The notes under the pieces are model-generated. The model did no database searches, was not told the origin of the DNA, and saw only the letters and a list, made by a program, of their open reading frames with translations. Both the position numbers and the translations under genes were made by a program. From contig WAID01000001.1 in NCBI GenBank assembly GCA_016584495.1, positions 620,001-684,000 of the forward strand: 64,000 nt of DNA, given 5' to 3'. This stretch comes from Celoporthe dispersa (Eukaryota; Ascomycota; Sordariomycetes; Diaporthales; Cryphonectriaceae). Shown here one piece after another: positions 1-11,200 of this stretch (position 1 is its first letter; every line of letters starts with the position of its first letter).

Positions 1-1031
1 AGAAACTTGCGGGACGCCTGCTGGGCCTCGAGGTCGGCCTGGAACCCCTGCTGGCCGGCCTGCGCGGCGGTGGCCTCGACGAAGGCGACGAGGTTCTCGC
101 GCACCCAGCCGGCGCTCGTGTTGGGGCCTGGCTCGCGCACGTTCCCCTTGGCGGCGGCCTGCGCCAGCTTGCTCTCGCCCCCGATGGCCTCCGTGCTGAT
201 CTCGCGCCCGCCGGGGCCCGTCATGTCGTAGGTCATGATGCTGAAGTAGTCGGCGACGAGCGACAGCTGCGGCAGGTTCTCGAGGATCATGCCGTTGGTG
301 GCCTCGATCAGCTCGGCCCTCCTGCCCGAGAGCTCGTCGGTCCTGTCGCCGATCGGGCGCAGGGGCTGCATGACGACGACGAGGATCCTGCCGTCGCCGC
401 GCAGGGCCTCGGAGAGCCTGCCGAGGGACTGCGGCAGCGCGTGGGTGGCGCCCGACTCGAACACCACGCCGTCGAAGGCCATCTCCCGCACCACGCCCAT
501 CACCGCGTCCGAGAGCATCTGCCACCTCGTCTCGTTGAAGATGAACTGCCGGTAGTCGTCCTCGCCCCAGCCGTCCACGATGAACCGGGGCGCGACCTGC
601 AGCGGCCTGGCGCCGCCTCCCGCAGGCCTCTGCAGCCTCCTGTACCACTCGTCATCTTCAGGACCCGGCGGCGCACCCTGTATCTCGTAGCCGTCCCCGA
701 CCGCGTGGATGGTGTACCAGACGGGGCTGATGATGTCGAACTTGTGGCGGTGGTCCTCCACCAGCTGCTTCCCGCGCGGGTTCCACGGTGTTACGTAGCC
801 CAGCACCGGGAGCGAGGGAAACTGACGGCCCGCCGCGGCTGCTGTGGCGTCGTCATCGTCGTTGTTGCCGTCGTCCTGACCAGGCGCGATGGGTTTCTGT
901 GCATCATCTTCACCACCGCTCAGCTCGGCCTGGGCGGCGACAGCGAGGAGGGCGAGCACGAGGGCGAGCACAAGGACGAGGACAGAGGACGACAGCCCGC
1001 CGGGGCCGTGGCGCCCTGATGTGACAGCCAT
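1..1031 (-). CDS. Chitinase-domain (GH18) protein, CHID1-like, 3' end outside window
   Basis: The frame starts at the ATG at 1031-1029 and stays open to the window edge, giving 343 codons with no intron. Residues about 14-37 form a hydrophobic Leu/Val/Ala stretch ending in AQA, a good secretory signal peptide. A short Asp-rich linker follows, then the hallmark start of CHID1-type GH18 domains (LPVLGYVTPWNPRGKQ), then KFDIISPVWYTI, the strand-4 region FDGVVFE, and the later strand SIMTYDMTGPG. CHID1/SI-CLP proteins are secreted or lysosomal saccharide-binding relatives of chitinases, and enzymatic activity is uncertain. The usual GH18 DxxDxDxE catalytic signature is reduced here to DGVVFE, so binding rather than hydrolysis is likely (inference). 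Codon use is strongly G/C at third positions, and the opposite-strand frames here are shadows of it. The start is chosen because the signal peptide begins directly after it. Confidence 0.85.
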   Translation of the reverse strand, partial: MAVTSGRHGPGGLSSSVLVLVLALVLALLAVAAQAELSGGEDDAQKPIAPGQDDGNNDDDDATAAAAGRQFPSLPVLGYVTPWNPRGKQLVEDHRHKFDIISPVWYTIHAVGDGYEIQGAPPGPEDDEWYRRLQRPAGGGARPLQVAPRFIVDGWGEDDYRQFIFNETRWQMLSDAVMGVVREMAFDGVVFESGATHALPQSLGRLSEALRGDGRILVVVMQPLRPIGDRTDELSGRRAELIEATNGMILENLPQLSLVADYFSIMTYDMTGPGGREISTEAIGGESKLAQAAAKGNVREPGPNTSAGWVRENLVAFVEATAAQAGQQGFQADLEAQQASRKF

Positions 1032-1478
1032 ACAAAAGCCGACTATGAGAAGAGGAAGAAGAACGAGAGGAAGAAGAGACTCATGTGCATCTGGGTGAGT
1101 GTTGGCTTGTTGCAGGGTTGAAAAAACAAAAAAGAAAAGAAAAAAAGAGAACCTGACAACCTGCTCAGGAGGTCTTTGGTGATGCTCAATGGGTTACGTT
1201 GCTGTTGTGGAGCATTTTGCGGGTCTCTACCTTGAGCCCTAACCCTGTATTTCATGTACACCAAAAGTACTTGGTACTTACTTGAGTACTTGTGAAGGAG
1301 GAATATCGAATTGCTATGTTGAACTTGGTTTCATGAGAATAAGCAAAGAATAATGAGTAGTATGGATTTCGGATCCCTCTCAGAGATGCATATTATAATT
1401 CCAGATTCTTCGCCATCGCCTGTTGTCATAGAATACATCGGATCAATCCCCGGAGCAGTGCGTCCCAGTGAGGAGGAA
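1032..1478. other. Intergenic, promoter side of CHID1-like gene
   Basis: Upstream sequence of the CHID1-like gene and 3' flank of the CorA-like gene. It holds purine-rich stretches and an A-rich run near 1125-1150. Repeated AGTACTT-type words occur around 1265-1292. The short plus-strand frame beginning at 1353 lies antisense to the CorA-like C-terminus and is not supported. Confidence 0.6.
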
Positions 1479-3295
1479 CTAGAGGGCATTCCTGTCCTTG
1501 TTCTGACGCCCTACCATGCTGACTCCATAGCTGCTCGGCGTGTGCCATCGGCCGGTTCGTCTATCAAATCTCGGGGCTGAAAATGCATCCTCCATGATTG
1601 CTTCCATCCCGCTCTGGATACCTGGTGTCCGCCGCAGGGCCAACACCTGGCTGCTGCTTCTTGCTCTGTCGACTTCGAGTGTAGTCAGGATCGGTCGTCC
1701 TCCCTCTCGGCTCACCTGGCGGGTGTCCAGGGAAGAGCTGTTGGCCTGCGTCTCCGGCGGCCCTGGCGGTGTGATCAGTACCGCAGGTTGTTCCGGCTTT
1801 GTGATGATATCCGCCATAGCAACTGTGTCCCGGTTGGCTGTGTGTGTATGCTGTGTGGCCGGAATGTCTTGATCTCGTCTCTGCTCACCGGCCTGCTTCA
1901 CCTTCGTATCTCGACTGCGCAGGTCAGGGACCTGTTCGTGCTGGCCATGTAGAGGGCGCTGCCGTCGATGAGCCGGGCGGTTTCGCAGCGAGTCAATCGT
2001 ATAGGCCCTGCTCGATCTCTGCCATATGCTCTCCTTGGCGTTTTTATCCAGCAGCCCGGCACCTGGTCCGAAGATCCGAGAAAGCTTGCTGGAGGGGTTG
2101 TGAAATCTGATATTGTCCATCATGTCTATAAATCTCCCGGAGAGTGCAGCACACCCAAGCGTAAGCACAAGCAAAGGCAGTGCAGCGGCAGCGTATAGAT
2201 TTGGTGATGGCGCTAAGCCTTGCATACTGAATAGGCCCTATTTCAAAATGTTATTAGTTCGACTAGATATAATATGAGGCCGTTTTGCTTATTCTGAAGT
2301 CGGTCGGTCGTACCGCAACGAATGAGAGTGGGACAAAGACAAATGCCAGCATCGTGAGCCGGCCGATAGTTCTTCCTTGTTGTATAGTTTCGATATTGAA
2401 GGCCTGTTGTTATCAAGCACGCAAGTGTTAGCCAGCTCCTCCAGGTGTCTACAGCAATGACGTGGTAGGGACTTGCCAGGGAGAGAAGGTTCTCTAGCTG
2501 TTCTTTCATCTTGCGCAAGCTCGAATTCGAATGTACCAGGCTCAACTGGACTGCTTCAAATCTCTCTTGTAGCTCTCCCATATTGCTGCCCGTGGCGCCT
2601 CTGTTGCGAACCGCTCGCGGACCTTGCTTTGTGATGCCATTTGAGATCTGGGCTAGGACAGCTGTATGAAGTTGTAGATAGTCGCTCAGCTCAATGAGGG
2701 CACCGATATCTCGATGTATGGACCTGGCGATGAGCATGACGGGTAAGGCCCTCAGATAGACAACAACCTCCTAGAAGTACAGGATATTTTAGAGCACATA
2801 ACGCTGAGATAATGCAGAGCGGGAAATAGCTGGAAGCGCTGTCCCTGATGAGCCGGACGGGAAATAGACACACCATAGTCGTGAGAGCTTCTGCTATTGC
2901 TGCTAGAACCTCATCCCACTTGTTGAAGAGAAAGAAGAGATCAAGAGCCAGCCAGTTCAGCGACTGGTCAAGCCGGTCCCATCGGCGTGGCTGCTGCACA
3001 AAGTGGTTTTCGAACACCAGCTCCAGGTTGCTGCCGTGATCTAGACAGACCAGGGCTAGAGGTCTTGTCGGGAAGTCTTTCAAAGCGCCGGCTTGGCAGG
3101 TCCAGTAAAATAGTCGAACGGGCTTTGCGAAATCTAATCTTACAAGGTGGTATATTCAGTCAAGACGGGAGAGGAAATAGCATAAAAGATGTAGGTACAT
3201 ACGAGCGCTGTCCAGACTGATGAGTTTCTGAAAGGAGCTTCTGACAATGTCCGTTTCTCCGGTAACTTCCATTAGGTTTATAGCAAATGCAGTCT
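1479..3295 (-). CDS. CorA-like membrane protein, multi-exon, 5' end unresolved
   Basis: Exons are placed at 3295-3203, 3133-2874, 2770-2477, 2403-2314 and 2237-1479, joined in frame to give about 497 residues. The joined protein has a globular middle region (VRLFYWTCQAGALKDFPTRP, then LALDLFFLFNKWDEVL), a long helical stretch (GELQERFEAVQLSLVHSNSS), and the CorA-like C-terminal core IETIQQGRTIGRLTMLAFVF-VPLSFVA-GLFSM, followed by a second membrane segment (NLYAAAALPLLVLTLGCAAL) and a long Ser/Arg/Thr-rich cytosolic tail. Fungal CorA-like proteins are two-TM relatives of the CorA Mg2+ channel. The GMN signature is replaced by GLFSM, so magnesium transport cannot be assumed. The 2476-2404 intron has a GC-AG boundary; the others are GT-AG. 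Third positions are less G/C-rich than in neighbouring genes. Coding sequence must continue upstream of 3295: open stretches at about 3354-3516 and 3551-3748 are candidate exons, but I could not join them in frame. Confidence 0.6.
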
Positions 3296-5947
3296 CTAGA
3301 GAGAGCTATTGTTAGGGTCGTACTTTTATAAGTTCGTATAATGACAAGACCGGATGTCCCCATGCCTTTCGCGTCAATCACGGGGAGAGATGCAGTGCTG
3401 GATGAGCCAGTCGCCTTTTGATGAAACGACGGAGGCGGAAGTCCTGGTAAGAGATCTCGCAACATGCTATCAGTCCACTCCTCCCAACCTTCCAAGGCAC
3501 TACCATCAGTTAGCACTGTCTATGCTTTCATGGATGCAAGAGTGTCGCCCCTACAGCAAAATTGGCCCTTTCGATCTCGTCACCTCCTCGCGAATGAAAT
3601 CAGGAAATCCGTCCTTTTGGTTCTCGCTGATATTCGCTGCGACCTGCTCAACTTCATTGCTTTCGATCTGCACCGCTAGGAGGATCACTGTCACTGGTCG
3701 TTCCGTGGGCTGAGTCCAAGCTTGCGGGTCCTGGCAGGGTGGCGCCATGTCTTGTTGCTTAATTATAATCTAGGTTGAATGGACTCGTCGTTGATTCACT
3801 CGACATAAAGCGTAGGTCAATGATCATAGAATGCGTCTTCATAGTTTGCAATGTTGCGATCCCAGTGGAGATGATGTGAAGAGCATGGAGAATGAGTTGG
3901 CGCTGCATGACGTATGTCATCATTCAGCCTCACGGGCGTAATCCGGTGAGATTGGCAGGCTTGGGAAGACACATAGTCCCTCGAGGGATAAGTGTGTGGC
4001 TCCTCGTAAGGGCTCGACAACAGCGGCTTGGAGAAATCAACCTCTCCTTTCGAAAGATCAACCCATCCCTTCCGCACTATACCAAGGACAGTTTCTATAG
4101 TCACCATCCAAATGTACAGATTTTTTTCAAATAGCAGCTATCTACCAATGCAATATAGACATTTTTGGGCTACAAATGCAATTTCAACATGGAATGGACC
4201 CGAAGAAAAGCTCAAATAACTCTAATCCTAGCCTGATTGACATCTTGCTGTAATGTTGCTGAGCTCGCCTAGGCAGAGCATGTTCTTTCCTCAGGAGATA
4301 GGAACGCTCCCATAGCAGACGAGATTTGTGAGACATATTAGAGCCTTCGTAACAATGTGGTGGTTGAAGCAGAGTTCACAACCCAGAAAGGCAACTGATG
4401 GGGGTGGTGTAGATGTGAACTGGCCTTTGCCTCGTATTGCGCCCAAGGCAAGCCAAAATGACGGTGTGTCCATCAAATTGAGTTGGACGAACACGATGTC
4501 TAATGAATATTGCACAGTGAAGCCCCATAGGTGGTCGTCTGTACTGGCAGGAAAATGGCCCTTTCTAGGGTTGGTGTGACCGCCAGCGATAATAGGCGGT
4601 TTGCGATCCATACGAATTGATCTCTTTATCAGTTGCCGTTGATGGGACGTTGAGTTTAATGGTTCTCCTACAAGTGACATCTAGGAGATTCCATCTCATC
4701 TACATCCTATAGTCCTAGTTCTCGAGTACTATGCTGAGAAAACACCAAGATCAGATATTACAGATATTTATCATACGTCGGCAGGGGCAGGGACATTCCT
4801 GGCGTCTGAAGGACTTATACGGTGGTATACCGCCTCAACCACATAACGGCTGTCAAGAGAACTGCTGCTACATAGTAATTCCTGCCTCGAGCCGTAAAAA
4901 AAAAATCACATGGACGTTAGACCAGCGACTCCCCTCGATGATTGATCCCTTTCTTCGAGGGTGGTGTTGTGTGCAGGCCCTTCAGGGCCTCTGGCACCTT
5001 CACGAGCTACCCTGGAGCGGTTCGCTATCAATCATCCTGTGCGCCTACGATTTCAGTTTATGATCGAGTCCGTTTCTATGGGTGGCGAAATACTTCAGGT
5101 AGTAAGACGAATAGGGGTAGCAGGCACCACCCCTGAGCCCTACTACAGTAGTACCGCATCTTATAGATCATCCGCTGGCTATTATAGATCTACAGTTGGC
5201 CTTTGTGAGGACCTTTTATATATCTAGCATGTTAAACTGTCCTAATCTACAGTAATCCCACTCTCCAAGTTAATAATACTGCTGACATGTCTCCGCAGCC
5301 GATGATGCATTAGAACTATGGCTCGCACTTTTACCCCGCAAAGAGATGAATGGAGGGAGAGAGAGACATTGATTACGCTCACATGATGTAGCACTGGAAA
5401 TGTAATTACTGTGCGAGTCATTAACATACGGATAAAACGGATGATAATAGCTGGGGGTGTATACTTTTTGTCCCCAACGTTTCTGCTATAGCAGGAATAA
5501 TTACACGGTGAATATCTCCTGCTACGGGAGATAGATAACCTGCCAGCCATCCTTCGCCGAACGCCGGACCGGCGATACCAGTTGGGTGCCGGAAAGGGGG
5601 GCGCGGCCCTCCTCTCCTCCACAACCTTGCAGCGAGTCGCCATCGTGCCACCGATCAATCAGAAAGAGGAAATGATGTGATCTGCATGCAGTGGGCTGCA
5701 GATAAGATTCCCCAACCGGAGGATCATGGTATTGGCCTGCTCCAACGTTACGTTCGACCACCCTTTTACTCGCCCAGCGCTGGTGTATCTCTTTTTTTTA
5801 AAAAAAAAATCATTGTTATCTATTTATGCTCTCCTGCCCTTGACACCTTTTTTTATCTTTCTTCTCCTACATCAGCAATTGCAATGGTGTCGCCAGTCTT
5901 TAGAGAGTCGTGCGTGGCTGCCTGTTAATATCATTATCCTCACCACC
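3296..5947. other. Upstream region of CorA-like gene and of the MFS permease; possible unresolved exons
   Basis: This probably contains the missing 5' exons of the CorA-like gene (minus strand, within 3296-3750). A 129-residue minus-strand frame at 4291-4680 and one at 3817-4107 are open but show no recognisable family, and I do not call them. The DNA is visibly less G/C-biased than the flanking genes. Near 5140-5190 there are TA/AT-rich words (repeats of TATAGATC). The last 150 nt form the promoter of the MFS gene, with a T8A10 tract at 5792-5809 and pyrimidine-rich sequence running to the start codon. Confidence 0.45.
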
Positions 5948-7613
5948 ATGTCTGATATTGAAAAGGCCGTCGAGGCCCCACCGCCTCCCCCTCGCCACCG
6001 ACCCCGCCGACGAAAAGATTGGCCATGTCGTCCTCAAACACGCCGACCGCAACGATGCCGACGAGGCCCTGAAGGTCCTCGAGGCAGAGAACGGCGAGGT
6101 CTTCGAGCTCACGCCCGAGGACGAGCGCAAGCTCCTGCGCAAGATCGACCTGCACCTGATGCCCCTCCTGTGCCTGGTCTACGGCCTCAACTACCTGGAC
6201 AAGACAACGGTTAGCTACGCGAGCGTGATGGGCCTGAAGACCGACATCAACCTCTCGGGCCAGCAGTACAGCTGGATCGGCAGCATGTTCTACTTCGGCT
6301 ACCTCTTCTGGGAGTATCCTACCAACCGCCTCCTGCAGCGGCTCCCCCTAGGAAAGTGGTCGGCTTTCAATGTTATCATGTGGGGACTTGTTCTCTCATG
6401 CATGGCTGCCACCAAGAACTTTGGAGGCGCCATGACGGTGCGCTTCTTCCTGGGCGTCTTCGAGTCTGCCGTCACGCCTGGCTTTGCCCTCTTCACCTCG
6501 CAGTGGTACACCATCAAGGAGCAGGGCGCTAGGACGGGCATCTGGTTCAGCTTCAACGGCTGGGGCCAGATCCTCGGCGGGTTTGTGGCGTACGGTATCG
6601 CTGTCGGCACCGCCAAGCACCCTGTCGCCGTCGAGTCGTGGCAGCTCCTGTTCCTCGTGATAGGTCTATTCACCGCCTTTATCGGCTGCTTGTTTCTCTT
6701 TTTCATGCCGGACAACCAGCTCAACGCCCGGTTCCTGTCGCCCAGGGAGAGGATCCTTGCTGTGGAGCGCATCCGCATCAACCAGCAGGGCGTGGGCAAC
6801 AAGCACTTCAAGTTCTACCAGTTCAAGGAGGCGCTTACGGACCCCATGATCTGGGCCTTTGTGTTTTACAGCTTCGTCGCTGATATTCCCAACGGAGGCA
6901 TCTCCAACTTCTTCAGCCAGCTGATTGTGTCTTTTGGCTTCTCCAACGAGCAGTCTCTGTTGTTGGGAACGCCCGGCGGAGCTATTGAGGTATGTTCCTT
7001 TTCTTCTCTCTTTCTGAACATGGATGGGTTTAGCTAGCTACCGTTTACATCGCTCTCTACCCTCGAGCGCAAAGTGCTGACATTTCTTCTGAACAAGGTC
7101 ATCACGCTGGTCGGAGCAGGCATCATCGGCGACAGATATGGAAATCGTCTCTTGGTGTCGACTCTGGGGCTTGTTTGTGGCATTGTGGGAATGCTCCTCA
7201 TTGCATGCCTCGACAACAACCACAGCATCGGCCGCCTGATCGGCTACTACCTGACCCAAGCCTCGGCGACCCCCTTCGTGGCCCTGCTCTCTCTCATCTC
7301 GACCAACGTGGCCGGCTGGACCAAGAAGACCACGGTGGCGGCCATGTACCTCATCGGATACTGCGTGGGCAACATCATCGGGCCGCAGGTCTTCCAGGAG
7401 AAGGATGCGCCCGAGTACAGGCCGGCCGAGATCACCATTGTGGTGTGCTATGTGCTGGCCCTGCTGGATATACTGTTCATCTACTTCTGGTGCCGGTACC
7501 AGAACAAGAAGAAGGCCGAGGCTCGGGCACAGCCGGGCTATGTGAAGCTGGAGGGGCAGGAGTTCTTTGACCTGACGGACAGGGAGAATCCTGAGTTCAC
7601 CTATAGCTTGTAG
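5948..7613 (+). CDS. MFS transporter, Dal5/allantoate permease type (anion:cation symporter family), with 1-nt frameshift
   Basis: Exons are 5948-6989 and 7098-7613, with a GTATGT...AAG intron of 108 nt. The corrected product is 518 residues with about 12 membrane spans, the normal size for Dal5-like permeases. Features seen: a soluble acidic N-terminus (DEKIGHVVLKHADRNDADEA), DLHLMPLLCLVYGLNYLDKT before TM1, FFLGVFESAVTPGF in TM4, and the MFS motif GIIGDRYGNRLL after the intron. The family imports small organic anions or amides (allantoate, nicotinate, dipeptides) by proton symport across the plasma membrane; the substrate here cannot be read. The start ATG at 5948 (MSDIEKAVEAPPPP, with Kozak-like CACCACC) is in a different frame from the body. 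One C must be removed from the C5 run at 5987-5991 to join them, and no in-frame ATG exists upstream in the body frame after the stop at 5901. Confidence 0.92.
6990..7097 (+). other. Intron of the MFS permease
   Basis: A 108-nt intron in phase 0: GTATGT donor after GAG, AACAAG acceptor before GTC. Removing it joins ...GGAIE to VITLVGAG... and keeps the frame open. Confidence 0.9.
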
Positions 7614-8266
7614 GCCGGGCGTGTGCACGTAATTAATATGATAGTCAATACAACTAATACAGATTGACCTGAACCCAACCAAGAGCTCAATATGTGTTTG
7701 TGGCTTGCGCGGAAGCAGGATGGGTGACGTCTAAAGAATTTATTGACTAGCGTGAACTCTTCTATTCTGAGACCAAGGAACGGTCTACTTCTTGTCACCG
7801 GCACGACCATCCCTAAGCATCATCGCACGGCCAAGGCCAGGACCAGACGTGTTGCTCTCAGGATTGGGTTCCAAACTACTATAATGCATGCCCTAACAGT
7901 GATGAACCCATGCATCTACAGTGCCTATTCGTTAGTGGTCACTATACACGGACACACAAGGGATCAACACATTACGGCCCTACTATTATGTGGCCTCTTA
8001 TCAACAACTCTATGTGAGGTACAAAGTGATGTGTGCTCATAACATCATTACAACCTAGCCAAGAGTGACGAGATTTACCGGTTGAAAAGATTCACACATA
8101 TTAGCTACTGCTACTGTTGCTACCTAGAAAGCCATAATACATTATAAACATACAGACCACCACCAATCCAGCCTACGAATGCCCATGAAATGTCAGAAAA
8201 GGACACAGTATAAACCCATACTTAATACTAGTCAGTCTATCGTACATAAAAGAGCAACCAGAGGAC
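7614..8266. other. Convergent intergenic region
   Basis: This lies between the 3' ends of the MFS permease (+) and the large orphan gene (-). It is moderately AT-rich and presumably holds both 3' UTRs. No open frame of note and no repeat was seen. Confidence 0.6.
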
Positions 8267-11200
8267 TCAAACCACCAGCACGCTAGGCTCTCTACTCTCC
8301 GACCCAAACAAGGCTGGCACTTCCCCATATTGCTCCACGGCTACGTCCGGCTGGGCTGCCTCATCGGGACCAACAACCCGGTCATAACTCTTGGGGACCA
8401 GAGCCGGGTCCACGCGCGGTAGCTTAGGCACAGGCGCCATATCATCATCATCGTCGTCGTCGTCAGACCTCGGTCGCTTCAGGCCGAGGAAGCTGGTGAG
8501 CCTGGAGAACAGGCTCGGCTGTTGTGGGCGTGCATTTTCTTCTTCTTGCTCCTCTTCTTCCTCGTCTTCTTCTTCTCCATCCTCACGGTCGTCTTCACCA
8601 GCTATCGTACCGTCAGGCTGCAGGCCCATGGCTGTTGGAAGAGAGATTTCCGAGGTTAGCACCGAGAACGCCAGCGGGCATTAAAAAAGAGAAAAAAAGA
8701 AAGAAAAAGAGAGAGAGAAACAAGCTGTGATGATCATTACCTTGCGCCACAATGCCCATGACATGGTTCTTCACCACCTCCCTCTGCCTCGCCGTGTCCC
8801 CGATAGGGAACATCCGACGCCCGTCCCTCACCTTCACCCTCTCGTCCCCGTACGGCCTCGCCTTGGGCCGCCAATATGTCCAGGGCGTAGGGTCCTCCAG
8901 GATCGGATCCCATACCTGCTGCGGGTCCACATCCACATCCGCCCGGATGCGCCGCTGCCTCTCGGCGCCCTGCAGCTGCACAGGCCACCTGTCCAGGCTG
9001 AAGAACCTCTTGACGCTGCCGCGCACCTCGGGCCTGGCCCAGTCCCAGAGCCGCCCGCGCGTCCTGGGGGCCCTGGGGTCGGTGTAGTCTGTCGTGCGGC
9101 CTGGGTACAGCATGGTGTGGTTCTGCACGCACTCGTCGATGATGCCCCTGCGGATGGCGTCGAGGGCGGCGGTCTGGTGATGGCCACCTCGTCGCCCTTG
9201 TTGAGCGTGTGCCGCCAGAGGTCGCTGAGGGGGCTGTGGTTCTCCGCAAAGCTGTCTCCTGTCTGGCGGCGGAACTCGCCGCGAAACTCGGCCAGGGTGT
9301 ACTGCATGTCGGCCATGGTGGGTTTGCTCTGGCTGCTGCTGTTGTCGGATGACCAGCCGCTGTCCTCTTTTGCCTGTAGAGTGCGGACGGCACAGCCCCA
9401 CCGGTAGGCGAGGCAGTGGAAATAGCTCGAGACATGGTGGTCCAGCACGCTGGCGCCGCCTGCCTGTCGTTGGATGAGGTCCTGCCAGGTGCGACGGTCC
9501 GTAAAGCGGGGCGCCAGCGCCGTGTCCTCGGGAAACTGCTCACGGTCGAGCTCGTCCTGGCCGCGCTGCCTCCAGAGGATGAGGTGCTCCGGGAAATAGT
9601 CCAGCCTCGGCCGAGAAACCCTCCCATACGTGCGCCAGTCCTCGGTATACGTGCACCGGCCCTGTGCGGCAAGACGCTCCAGCCACATCTTGACATCGTA
9701 CGGATAGAACCTCGTCTTCCTGACGGGCCCGTCCATCTTGGCCATGTGGTCGATGAGGGCCTCGATGGTGACGGAGGTCGTCCTGTCCGGGAACAGAGGG
9801 TCAGCCGGGTCCGCAAAGATCCGGTCCAGCCTCTCGGCAAAGACAATAAACAAGGCTGTGCGGGGCTGGAGGTCGTGCAGCATCTCTGCGTTCATGGACT
9901 GGTTGAGGAGGAACCGGATCCACTCCATCTCGACCTGGTCTAGACAGCGCTCTGTACGGCCCTCCAGGTCTCTGTGCCGGTGCAGGCGAGGACGGTTCTG
10001 CGTGTTTCCGAGACCCTGCTGGTACCAGTTCTCCATCTCCACCAGCAGCCTCCGCGGTGCGATGTGCTGCTCCCGGTCAAAGAGCGCCTTGAGCCCTCTC
10101 ATCCGCCTCAGCGTGTCCTGCTGGACTTGCTGGCTGGCCTCGACGCCTCGCCAGACGTAAGGGCCCCAGAGGGAATGCGGCGGCAGCACAAATGGTCTCG
10201 CCGAGGGCCCGGATCTTGTCCCGTGCCTGGCAGTGACAGCGGCACGAGCCGACTCCATGTAGCGTCGATACCACGCCCAGAACTGGTTCATATTGGCAAT
10301 AAACCCCTGGGGATCCGCCTTGCCGTCCGTCTTGCCCATCTGGCCGGCCTGTAGCTGTGCCAGCTCCAGAGGCCGTCCTCTGCCGATGCCCGCCTTCCTT
10401 CTCACCTCCTCCAGGTCCACAGGCTCGGGTGGCAGCGTGACCATCCTGTCCGCCCCGTCCTGGGCAGCTCTCTGGTTCTCAGCGCTGGAGAATTGTCGGA
10501 GGGCCGCCTGCAGGCCCGCACGGCGAGATCCACGCTCCGCAGCGAACCGAGCCAGATCGTTCAGGGGCATCACCTCCCGGCTCCAGAGTACCCTGCGCTC
10601 ACCTCCGTCCTCGTCGTCATCATCCGCCTCCCAGTGCACCCAACCCTGAAACCCAACACCGTCCTGCGCGATGCAGTTCTCGTAATACCAGTTCTCCACC
10701 GCGGAGGCGTTGTTGTTGCGCATGGTCTGCTGCTGCTGCTGCTCTTCTTCTGACGGCACAGAGCTCCACCAGGCGTCCTCGGCGGCTGCGAGGGATCTGA
10801 TGGCGTCTTGTCGAGCACCAGGCAGCACAGCCTCGCGCTCCGTCCTCCACATCTCGTTGACGGGTCGGCTCGGAAACTCTCGGTCTGTCTCGACCACACG
10901 CGGGAGCAGCCTCGAGGCTCTGGTGGCGGATGTCGAGTAGCCCAGCTGCAGCGGATGATCATACGAATACGCCAGCCTCTCCTTATACCGAGGCAGGGTA
11001 TCCATGGCAAAAACCCGTCGAGGAAGCAAGTTTCCCTCGTGGAACCCTTTGAAGAGCCTGTGCACCAAGAGCGCCTCCTTGGCCCTCCTCAGCACAGCAA
11101 CAGTCCCGCTCCCTAGAGCCCGCTCCTCCCTCCTCCGCAGCTGCTCGTCCACCCACGCCTCTCCCTCGTCCAGCTCGCGCTGGAAGTCCCGGCGGCGGTC

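Noticed and set aside
441..1019. 192-codon plus-strand frame
   Set aside because: Antisense shadow of the CHID1-like gene, which has a signal peptide and clear GH18 landmarks.
1353..1580. 75-codon plus-strand frame
   Set aside because: Overlaps the CorA-like C-terminus in antisense; no family or exon context.
4291..4680. 129-codon minus-strand frame upstream of the CorA-like gene
   Set aside because: Open and ATG-started, but no recognisable domain and no joinable splice sites. It may be a 5' exon, but I cannot support it.
5792..5809. T8A10 tract (similar T/A tracts near 53760 and 55867)
   Set aside because: Simple homopolymer pairs common in fungal spacers and introns; no evidence for a specific role.
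9174..9187. Possible 14-nt GT-AG intron repairing the large orphan frame
   Set aside because: Far too short to splice; a single-base indel explains the break better.
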